A stretch of 64,000 nt of DNA, taken from positions 1,695,410 through 1,759,409 of the forward strand of contig CM054118.1 of assembly GCA_028673005.1 (NCBI GenBank), read 5' to 3'. Within the stretch, counting starts at the first letter, position 1, and each line of letters begins with the position of its first letter. The translations under genes were made by a program, and so were the position numbers. The notes under the pieces were generated by a model. The model saw only the letters and a program-made list of their open reading frames with translations, was not told where the DNA came from and did no database searches. Shown one piece after another: positions 56,218 through 64,000 of this stretch. This stretch comes from Tanypteryx hageni (taxonomy: Eukaryota; Arthropoda; Insecta; Odonata; Petaluridae).

Positions 56218-59148
56218 ATGGTTGGACAATATGAGTTCTTTCGAGGTAAAATAGTCCCCCAATCGGATCTCCGGGCGGGGACTGCCTTGAGGAAAACATT
56301 TGTCGAAAGTAAATTACGAATAGGGACTTGGAACGTAAGAACTATGAGAAAGGCAGGAAAGCTAGAGAACTTGAAAGAAGAAATGAGAAGAAATAGAGTT
56401 GACATTATAGGGCTAAGCGAAACTAGATGGGAGGGAGAAGGACAGTTCGACTCGGAAGAATTCACGGTAGTTTATTCTGGAGGAAATAGTGGGGAAAGGG
56501 GAGTAGCTCTGGTACTTAGGAAAGATATGATGAAAAGCGTGACAAAGATAATAGCAACGAACGATAGACTGATGGCAATAAAGCTAAAAGCAGTCCCAGT
56601 GGACATGCTGATAATCCAGGTATATATGCCAACGTCAGCTCATGACGATGAAGAAATAGATGAGATCTATGAGCAAATTAATGAAATTTACGAAGAAGAC
56701 GGAAGAGGAAAGGTAAACTGCATAATAATGGGAGATTGGAACAGCATAGTCGGAGAAGGACAGGAAGAAAATGTTGTCGGGCAATACGGACTTGGGAAGA
56801 GAAATCGAGGAGGGGAGAAACTCGTAGAATTCTGCATCAATAATGACCTTGTAGTGACTAATACATGGTTCAAAAACCATAAACGAAGGTTATACACATG
56901 GAAAAGCCCAGGAGATAGAATGAGATGCCAAATAGATTACATCCTTGTAAAACAAAGATTTAGGAACAGCATAAAGAACGCCAAGGCATTGCAAGGAGCA
57001 GACATTGATTCAGATCACAGCCTTCTAATACTTGACGTGAGTACAAAGCTCAAACAAATAAGAAAAACGAGAAGAGAAAGACAGACCTGGGACCTAGAAA
57101 AACTGAAAGAAAGGCAGGATGTAGTCAGCATGAAGTTGGAAGATAACCTAAGAAAGTTGGAAAACAAACCGAAGACCGTCGATATAGAATGGGATGAAAT
57201 TAAAACCAGTATCAAGGATACCTTGGATAACGAGATTGGAAAACAAGAGAAGAAAATCAGAAAACCATGGATCACGAAGGAAATGCTGGAGAAAATGGAT
57301 GAGAGACGAAAATGGAAAAACGTTAACAGTGAAAAAGGTAGAGCCAACTATAGGCGTATAAACAATGAGTTGAGAAGGGTAACAGATAAAGCTAGAGAAA
57401 ATTGGCTAAAAGGAAAATGTGATGAAATAGAACAAATGGAGAAATTAGGACGGTACGATATGATGTACGCTAGGGCACTGGAATTAGAAGATAAGAAGTC
57501 TAATGGAATTTGTGGTAAAGGAATTATGAATACGGATGGGAAGATAGTCTCAGAAACAAAGGATGTAGCACAGGTATGGGAAGAATACATTAAGGAATTA
57601 TACAGCAAACAGACAGGAGCGGCAAAAATAGAACTGGAAAATGAGGAAAACATTGAAGAAGATAACTTAGGACCAAGTATTATGGAGAGCGAAGTAGAAA
57701 AAGCGATAGTGGAACTTAAGAAGGGGAAAGCCACGGGCAGCGATGGAATACCGGCTGAGATACTTAAAGTCATAGGATCAGAAGGACTAAAAGCGATCAC
57801 GAAATTAATTAATAAGATTTACGACACGGGAGAGTGGCCTCAGGATTTCCTAGAAGTAACAATGATCCCTCTAAAGAAGAAGCCAAAGGCAATGCAGTGT
57901 AAAGATGACAGAACTATAAGCCTTCTGTCACACACATCGAAGATCATCACGAGGATTCTTAATAAAAGGCTGGAGAAAAAGGCAGAAGAAATAATAGGGG
58001 AAGATCAATTCGGTTTCAGAAAAGGACGAGGAACTAGAGATGCTATAGGAGTAGTTAGAATCATATCAGAAAGGGCAATAGAATACAGTCAAGATATCTG
58101 CGCATGTTTCGTAGACTGGCAGAAGGCCTTTGATAGAGTAAATTGGGTAAAGTTGATGAAGATATTAAAGGATATAGGTGTAGACTGGAAAGACAGGAGA
58201 CTGATTAGGAATCTATATGAGAATCAAGTTGTAAAGGTCAGGTTTGATAATGTGGACACCTGCGGAATAAATATCGGTAGAGGAGTAAGACAAGGCTGCT
58301 GCCTATCGCCAACCCTATTCAATATATACGGAGAAAGTCTAATGCAAGAAGCTTTAGAAGGCACAGGGGATTTCAAAATTGGAGGAAGGATTATAAGAAC
58401 AGTAAAATACGCAGATGATCAAGTACTTCTAGCAAGAAAGGAAGAGGAGCTACAAAAAATGATAAATAGACTAGTGATAACAGGTAGAAAATATGGTATG
58501 GAAATAAATACAGAAAAATCCAAGGTCATTCGAATATCGGGTAAAGAAGAGAATCTGAACATAACTATTGGGGGAAAGCCATTAGAACAAGTTTCAGAAT
58601 ATAAATACCTTGGAAGTATCATAACACGAGAGGCAAAATGTACGGATGAGATCAAAACTAGAATAGGAAAAGCAAAAGCGGCTTTCAGAAGAAAGAAACA
58701 ACTACTTACAGGGAATATAAGGGAAGATATCCGCAAGAAGTTGATAAAATGCTACGTATGGAGTATAGCATTGTATGGGGCAGAAACATGGACGCTAAGG
58801 AAAAATGACATCAAATACTTGGAAAGCTTTGAAATGTGGACTTGGAGGAGAATGCTGAAGATAAAATGGACAGATAGGATGAAAAACGATGAAGTGCTAC
58901 GAAGAATAGGAGAGAAGCGAATGATTATACAGACTATCAGAAAGAGGAAGGCTAACTGGGTTGGACATTACCTGAGGAGAGAGAGTATGATTAAAGACGT
59001 GTTAGAAGGAAAACTAGATGGGAAAAGGGAAAGAGGTAGGAAAAGGTTTCAGCTGATAGACGATCTGAAAGGGAAAGAGAGTTATCAAGATATAAAGAGG
59101 ACAGCGGAAAATAGGAGTATATGGAGAACCAGGTTTAACCATGAATAA
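56218..59148 (+). CDS. endonuclease/reverse transcriptase polyprotein (RTE-like)
   Basis: 976 codons without a stop. The endonuclease domain covers about 33-280: N39 (GTWNVRT), E68 (SETRW), D173/N175 (GDWNSIVGE), and D266-H267 (SDHSLL). The reverse transcriptase covers about 470-760: D633 in FVDWQKAFDRV, GRGVRQGCCLSPTLFN and the catalytic YADD at 731-734. The C-terminal region has the RKANWVGHYLRR and GKLDGKRERGRKRF motifs common to this family. The first ATG at 56218 is used; residues 1-32 match nothing I recognise. The family is often annotated as craniofacial development protein 2-like. All catalytic residues are present, and with the intact ends the element looks recently mobile. The exact clade should be set by phylogeny. 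Confidence 0.93.
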   Translation: MVGQYEFFRGKIVPQSDLRAGTALRKTFVESKLRIGTWNVRTMRKAGKLENLKEEMRRNRVDIIGLSETRWEGEGQFDSEEFTVVYSGGNSGERGVALVLRKDMMKSVTKIIATNDRLMAIKLKAVPVDMLIIQVYMPTSAHDDEEIDEIYEQINEIYEEDGRGKVNCIIMGDWNSIVGEGQEENVVGQYGLGKRNRGGEKLVEFCINNDLVVTNTWFKNHKRRLYTWKSPGDRMRCQIDYILVKQRFRNSIKNAKALQGADIDSDHSLLILDVSTKLKQIRKTRRERQTWDLEKLKERQDVVSMKLEDNLRKLENKPKTVDIEWDEIKTSIKDTLDNEIGKQEKKIRKPWITKEMLEKMDERRKWKNVNSEKGRANYRRINNELRRVTDKARENWLKGKCDEIEQMEKLGRYDMMYARALELEDKKSNGICGKGIMNTDGKIVSETKDVAQVWEEYIKELYSKQTGAAKIELENEENIEEDNLGPSIMESEVEKAIVELKKGKATGSDGIPAEILKVIGSEGLKAITKLINKIYDTGEWPQDFLEVTMIPLKKKPKAMQCKDDRTISLLSHTSKIITRILNKRLEKKAEEIIGEDQFGFRKGRGTRDAIGVVRIISERAIEYSQDICACFVDWQKAFDRVNWVKLMKILKDIGVDWKDRRLIRNLYENQVVKVRFDNVDTCGINIGRGVRQGCCLSPTLFNIYGESLMQEALEGTGDFKIGGRIIRTVKYADDQVLLARKEEELQKMINRLVITGRKYGMEINTEKSKVIRISGKEENLNITIGGKPLEQVSEYKYLGSIITREAKCTDEIKTRIGKAKAAFRRKKQLLTGNIREDIRKKLIKCYVWSIALYGAETWTLRKNDIKYLESFEMWTWRRMLKIKWTDRMKNDEVLRRIGEKRMIIQTIRKRKANWVGHYLRRESMIKDVLEGKLDGKRERGRKRFQLIDDLKGKESYQDIKRTAENRSIWRTRFNHE

Positions 59149-59219
59149 TCACGGACCTGTCTACGGACAGACTACCTATGATGATGATGATCTTAGATTA
59201 TCGTCGAAAGACCATTACT

Positions 59220-59240
59220 AGTGTGTGTGTGTGTGTGTGT
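59220..59240. repeat. (GT)n microsatellite
   Basis: About ten GT units, 30 bp downstream of the RTE-like element. Confidence 0.95.
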
Positions 59241-59513
59241 TGGATGGCGAATCAGCCTCATGGGCTATTATCGGACCATGACTAGGTTGAATAGGTTCCG
59301 TCAGCGAACCATATTATACAATAAAGATAATTTCATATTTGTAGCTTAAAATTATTGCCGGAAAACCTTTCCAGTGATGTTATGGGTATAATATATTATA
59401 ATTTGATTATCACTAATAGAATCCCTCGCATTATCTCAAATCTCTTCCGTTGTGGACCCTAACTTGGCCCACCGATGCGTTTTCATCTGTTAATGCGGCC
59501 CGCCACGTAATAC

Positions 59514-59528
59514 GTTTGCCCACCCCTG
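59514..59528. repeat. orphan hAT right terminus
   Basis: gtttgcccacccctg is the reverse complement of a CAGGGGTGGGCAAAC hAT terminus. The next eight bases, cgctagac, could be a target duplication. No left partner is visible nearby. Confidence 0.55.
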
Positions 59529-59782
59529 CGCTAGACTCTAATATAGCCTTCGTCGTTCCTTCGTCTAATTGTAATTCCTCTTGATGACCCACCGCGGTTG
59601 ACTCCTGTCGGGGCCGCGACCAGCGGTTGTTCACGGTGTTCAAAAAGGAGGCGGCCGAAAATTATCAAATTAAAATTATTTTGAATTTATCCTGTACTCA
59701 AGCTGCAACAGTGTATACCACTCGAATGTATTTATTTATAAGAGGCGGCGGTATTTAATGCTAAATTGTAATTATTTTCAGT

Positions 59783-60190
59783 TTGATTGCGAGTTACAAT
59801 AAAATTAGCAGGGAAAAATGTGTGTTGTATAAATACGTTGTACTTAATGGACTTCCTACCACACCCTTACCGGTAGTTGTCCATTTTGTGAGCCAAAGTA
59901 TTTTTCGAAGCCCCGTTTCAATGTGCGATTTTGATCCTAATACAATTATTTCAACCAGTGGATTCATTCGGATAAAGCACCGAATATATTTGAGTAATTA
60001 TTCATCTTTAGTAGTGGAATTGAAAAATCACGGTAAGCTTAAAATAATTGAAAATTATTTAAGATCTTCCATATTACAACCAAGATTATCTGATTTAGCG
60101 ATACTATCAATAGAAAATGAAATTTGCGAATCGATTGATTACGTCGTAAACACTTTTTCTTCAATTATAGCTCGAAGGGTGGAATTTTAA
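59783..60190 (+). pseudogene. hAT transposase C-terminal exon or fragment (ZMYM1-like)
   Basis: An open frame with no ATG near its start, preceded by a splice-acceptor-like attattttcag ending at 59781. The last 55 codons (LKIIENYLRSSILQPRLSDLAILSIENEI ... ARRVEF) match the C-terminal tail of zinc finger MYM-type 1-like hAT transposases, the same broad lineage as 20581-21560 but clearly a different copy. The first 70 codons match nothing I recognise. No catalytic motif, so it is a remnant. Confidence 0.65.
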
Positions 60191-60368
60191 GTTCTTATCT
60201 TTTGTTGACATAATACTACTAAATAAAAAATCTTTCGCTTTGGCCCGATTTTGTGTTTTCAGTGCTTTTTAATTTATCGATGTATGTTAAAGTATATGTT
60301 AAGACTTATTATGTAGTGATAGTTAATGTTAATTCACATGGTATCCCCCCTTTTCCCCCTTTATAATA

Positions 60369-61050
60369 AAAATCTGAAGTGGCCACCGCATGATTTTCTC
60401 ATATCTGTAATATTTCTAAAAATTCCAAATAGATTACGTAATAATAAATATTTTAAGAAACTGCGAGAAAATTTTAGACTTTACAAAGAACAGAAATAAA
60501 CTCAAACCATAGTCTTCTAATATTGGATATAGCCGAAAGCTCCAACAATTAAGAAAAGAAAAAGGAGTGTTACTAAGACGTAACTAAGCGTCAATTGTTG
60601 ACAATAGTCGTCGGTAGGTGGTAAAAATATAAGGTATCTCTTAAACAATGCATTATATGGGAAAAAAGTTTCAAACAAAGGTTGTAGAAAATTAAATTCC
60701 CTACAACTTTTATTCCAATACATGTTTACATTTATCAAATAATGAAGCAAATATGTCAAAATAACGGATAAGGGACAAGAGTAAACTCCCACTTCTGGTC
60801 GACCGATTTTTACCAAAAACATCATTTCTTTTGACTTTTATAAAAATGTTAAATATAAAATTTAGCGTTGACCTGATTAATAGTTTTTGAGTTAGAGCAC
60901 CCACAAAAAAGCTATCTCACACACAAACACAGACATCATCGATAAAAGTGTCAAAACGTGTTCAGGGGACCTCAAAACGTGTATTTCCGTTGAAATCTAG
61001 AAGTCGATTTTTTCATGAAAACAATACTTTCCCCTATACTACGTATATGA
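60369..61050 (+). repeat. dispersed repeat F, full-length copy
   Basis: Starts aaaaatctgaagtggccacc and ends ctacgtatatgaagaaagta, 680 bp. It gives the length of the family without the duplication seen at 30697 or the rearrangement seen at 26275. ORFs inside, including a hydrophobic 102-codon minus-strand one, are not supported as genes. Confidence 0.75.
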
Positions 61051-61054
61051 AGAA

Positions 61055-61650
61055 AGTAAAAAGCTATGTTGGTTGGTTGGTCCATGCCACGCTCTTAAAA
61101 CGCGAATAACTCGATCAAATATGCATATATAAACTTGAAATTTGGCAGAGATAATCTACCGGATATGAAAATGCTGCGACGAGGGAGAATTTACCAAAAA
61201 CGTCCAGGGTTCGACTCCAGACGATGATTTTCCTTTCCCATAAGATAACACGTATAAATCGACTTTTTGACGTGCAGGCTTTTCTTCTTTTTGAGATTAA
61301 AATTATTAAGAACTAACCTACGATATTCGGATCTTAACCATTTTAAAGAAAACATTATAAGGTTTCTTATTCTGTTCATGTTTTCCTGCCTACAGTTCGA
61401 AATTATTCGTGTTAAACGTTTAATTTACATTTTGGGGAAACCTTGCCGTTTTGACGGGATGTTGCCATGCCTACCAATTACATTGTAAAACCTCAAAATC
61501 CTATTGTTATCTCAAGTTTAAGCGCGTATTGAAGGCTTTTGATACGAGAAGGAAAGAAAGATGGAAGGAGAGGGAAATGATATTCTGCAAACAACATTCG
61601 TTGCGTTATTTACAAGAAGAAATACCACAAGAGCTGAAATACTATTAAAA
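61055..61650 (-). repeat. dispersed repeat family A, diverged minus-strand copy
   Basis: In reverse complement it contains the family A phrases aaaaagtcgatttatacgtg, aacaataggatttt, tggcaacatccc and aacgcaacgaatgttgttt in matching context. The order of blocks differs from the long copy near 61250-61480, so it is rearranged. Confidence 0.65.
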
Positions 61651-61860
61651 AAGATTACAAGTAGTAATAATGAGCTAAATTCGATATTAATGAAATATTA
61701 ACGGTATGAAAATCTGAGGTACGTGCTGGACGTTTAATAAACCGAGCGTGTAAAAAATGTATAGAGTGAAGGATTGCGCGATAGGTTACGGGAGTTAGGT
61801 AGAAGGTTGGAGGTCTTGAGAACGGTTTGGGAAACTTTAAAAGAATCACAAAAATAATAA

Positions 61861-61985
61861 TAAAAGGCTAATTTTTCAGTCGGTTGGTCTGAGTGTAAAG
61901 TTATTAAAACGCGAATAACTCGATCAAGGATGTAGATAGAAAATTGAATTTTGGCAGAAATTTATATAATGAGCTAATCAGAATT
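61861..61985. repeat. partial copy of the family A distal block
   Basis: ggttggtc, aaacgcgaataactcgatca and attttggcagaaat recur from 61070-61150 in the same orientation, about 800 bp apart. Confidence 0.6.
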
Positions 61986-62186
61986 TCTTTATTTAGGGTT
62001 GACATGGTAATTTAAAAAATAACTTCGTTTGAGGCGTTATTTTGAGGGGGGGATATATTGCACTTCCTTAGAATAAAACTAATAAATTTTGATTTAATGA
62101 AAATATATTTTATGTGGACTGAAAATTAAAAAGTATATAATTCACATTATAATATGTTCCAGAGAGTTGAATTATATTCTTGGTCT

Positions 62187-64000
62187 CATCATCATCATAA
62201 GTAGTCTGTCCGTAGACAGGTCCGTGATTATTCATGGTTAAACCTGGTTCTCCATATACTCCTATCTTCCAATGTCCTCTTCATATCTTGATAACTCTCT
62301 TTCCCTTTCAAATCGTCTATCAGCAGAAACCTTTTCCTACCTCTTTCCCTTTTCCCATCTAGTTTTCCTTCTAACACGTATTTAATCATAACCTCTCTCC
62401 TCAGGTAATGTCCAACCCAGTTAGCCTTCCTCTTTCTGATAGTCTGTGTAATCATTCGCTTCTCTCCAATTCTTCGTAGCACTTCATCGTTTTTCATCCT
62501 ATCTGCCCATTTTATCTTCAGCATTCTCCTCCAAGTCCACATTTCAAAGTTTTCCAAGTATTTGATGTCATTTTTCGTTAGCGTCCATGTTTTTGCCCCA
62601 TACAATGCTATACTCCATACGTAGCATTTTATCAACTTCTTGCGGATATCTTCCCTTATATTTCCCGTAAGTAGGTGTTTCTTTCTTCTGAAAGCCGCTT
62701 TTGCTTTTCCTATTCTAGTTCTGATCTCATCCGTACATTTTGCTTCTCTTGTTATGATGCTTCCAAGGTATTTATATTGTGAAACTTGTTCTAAAGACTT
62801 TCCTTCAATACTTATGTTCAGATTCTCTTCTTTGCCTGATATTCGAATGACCTTGGATTTTTCTGTATTTATTTCCATACCGTATTTTCTACCTGTTATC
62901 ACTAGTCTATTTATCATTTTTTGTAGCTCCTCTTCCTTTCTTGCTAGAAGTACTTGATCATCTGCGTATTTCACTGTTCTTATAATCCTTCCTCCAATTT
63001 TGAAATCTCCTGTGCCTTCTTAACGCTTCTTGCATTAGACTTTCTCCATATATATAGAATAGGGTCGGCGATAGGCAGCAGCCCTGTCTTACTCCTCTAC
63101 CGATATTTATTCCGCAGGTGTCCGCATTTTCCAACCTGACCTTTACATCTTGATTCACATATAGATTACTGATCTGTCTCCTGTCTTTCCAGTCTAAACC
63201 TATATCCTTTAATATCTTCATCAACATTACCGAATTTACTCTATCCAAGGCCTTCTGCCAGTCAACAAACCATACACAGATATCTTGACTGTTCTCTGTT
63301 GCCCTTTCTGATATGATTCTAACTACTCCTATAACATCTCTAGTTCCTCGTCCTTTTCTGAAACCGCTTTGATCTTCCCCTAGTATTTCTTCTGCCTTTT
63401 TCTCCAGCTTTTTATTAAGAATCCTCGTGATGATCTCCAAAGTGTGTGACAGAAGGTTAATAGTTCTGTAGTCTTTACACTGCCTTTGGCTTCTTCTTTA
63501 GAGGGATCAATGTTACTTCTAGAAAATCCCGAGGCCACTCTCCCGTGTCGTAAACCTTATAAATTAATTTCGTGATCGCTTTTAGTCCTTCTGATCCTAT
63601 GACTTTAAGTACCTCAGCTGGTATTCCATCGCTGCCGTTGACTTTCCCCTTCTTTAGTTCCACTATCGCCTTTTCTACTTCGCTCTCCTCAATACTTGGT
63701 CCTAAGTTGTCTTCTTCAATGTTTTCCTCATCTTCCAGTTCTATTTTTGCCGATCCTGCCTGTTTGCTGTATAGTTCCTTAATGTATTCTTCTCATACCT
63801 GTGCTGCATCCTTGGTTCTGAGACTATCTTCCCATCCGTATTCATAATTCCTTAACCACGAATTCAATTAGACTTCTTATCTTCTAATTCTAGTGCCCTA
63901 GCGTACATCATATCGTACCGTCCTAACTTCTCCATTTGTTGTATTTCATCACATTTTTCTTTTATCTAATTTTCTCCAGCTTTATCTGTTACCCTTCTGA
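62187..64000 (-). mobile_element. RTE-like non-LTR retrotransposon, continues beyond the window
   Basis: The 3' tail catcatcatcat begins at 62187. It runs with the full-length copy through the C-terminus, RT and linker, and leaves the window at 64000. It is the same subfamily as 2120-4353. Confidence 0.88.
62228..64000 (-). pseudogene. RTE-like endonuclease/reverse transcriptase, frameshifted, partial
   Basis: On the minus strand, 62974-62228 holds YADD (intact here), the thumb and the C-terminal tail ending IWRTRFNHE. 63440-62958 holds the RT core with WQKALDRV and GRGVRQGCCLSPTLF, shifted near 63020 by an extra base relative to the reference (gcgttaagaagg against gctttagaagg). 63663-63475 ends in a premature stop after KKKPKAV, caused by the same 5-nt deletion as at 3409. 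Further upstream the frame is again broken near 63795-63860. Inactive. Confidence 0.85.

Larger units (their letters stand above)
55938..59189 (+). mobile_element. full-length RTE-like non-LTR retrotransposon with target duplication
   Basis: Flanked by a 9-bp direct repeat, atcttagat, at 55929-55937 and 59190-59198. The 3' end is a trinucleotide tail (atgatgatgatg) after gtctacggacagac. The 5' UTR (55938-56217) begins with a tRNA-like sequence. The single ORF is uninterrupted. Two other copies in the window (2120-4353 and 62187-64000) are 5'-truncated or cut by the window edge, so this is the reference copy. Confidence 0.9.

Noticed and set aside
57348..57800. 150-codon minus-strand ORF rich in Ser/Phe, with a similar one at 3499-3951 on the plus strand
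   Set aside because: Both are antisense shadows of the RTE-like polyprotein; they recur wherever that element does.
60517..60825. 102-codon hydrophobic ORF inside repeat F
   Set aside because: It is not preserved in the other copies of the repeat and resembles no family; treated as chance.

Overview
This is eukaryotic nuclear DNA, most likely from an arthropod and probably an insect. It is AT-rich and has no bacterial operon structure. It carries short introns, microsatellites, and transposon families typical of arthropod genomes: pogo/Tigger, several hAT lineages, a Transib relic, RTE-like and L2/CR1-like non-LTR elements, tRNA-headed SINE-like sequence and foldback repeats. I found no host protein-coding gene and no functional RNA gene that I can support. 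Everything that codes is a transposable element (TE) or the remains of one. The species call is inference.

Layout. 1-1549: end of a pogo/Tigger element. 2120-6308: an RTE-like copy (minus strand) meeting an L2-like copy (plus strand) head to head, then a second L2-like scrap. 6813-7616: a dispersed repeat (family F) joined to half of a foldback element. 10669-17042: dispersed repeat family A, running into three alternating inverted arms (R, R', R). A nearly complete hAT element (12435-15176) is inserted in the first arm. 18884-20195: degraded Transib (RAG1-like) element with an RSS-like terminal heptamer. 20223-21560: ZMYM1-like hAT relic. 22055-22872: internally deleted L2-like copy. 25016-30140: a non-LTR fragment split by a 3.94 kb Charlie-type hAT with a perfect 8-bp target duplication. 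30697-38846: repeats of families F and A, one arm of an 833-bp inverted duplication, a SINE-like array, a foldback element and an L2-like 3' fragment. 38847-44471: mostly featureless. 44474-46833: second pogo/Tigger copy with both ends. 46917-50170: L2/CR1-like element with an intact 1041-codon ORF. 53588-54756: second inverted-duplication arm. 55938-59189: full-length RTE-like element with an intact 976-codon ORF, bounded by a 9-bp duplication and starting with a tRNA-like sequence. 59514-61985: hAT fragments and further copies of F and A. 62187-64000: another RTE-like copy running off the window.

How the parts relate. The autonomous candidates are the RTE-like and L2-like elements with uninterrupted ORFs. 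Most other copies are dead and record the order of insertion: hAT in R-arm, hAT in non-LTR, hAT beside a non-LTR tail. Two pogo copies share one disabling 2-nt lesion, and two RTE-like copies share one 5-nt deletion. This suggests that already-defective copies were multiplied, either in trans or by genomic duplication.
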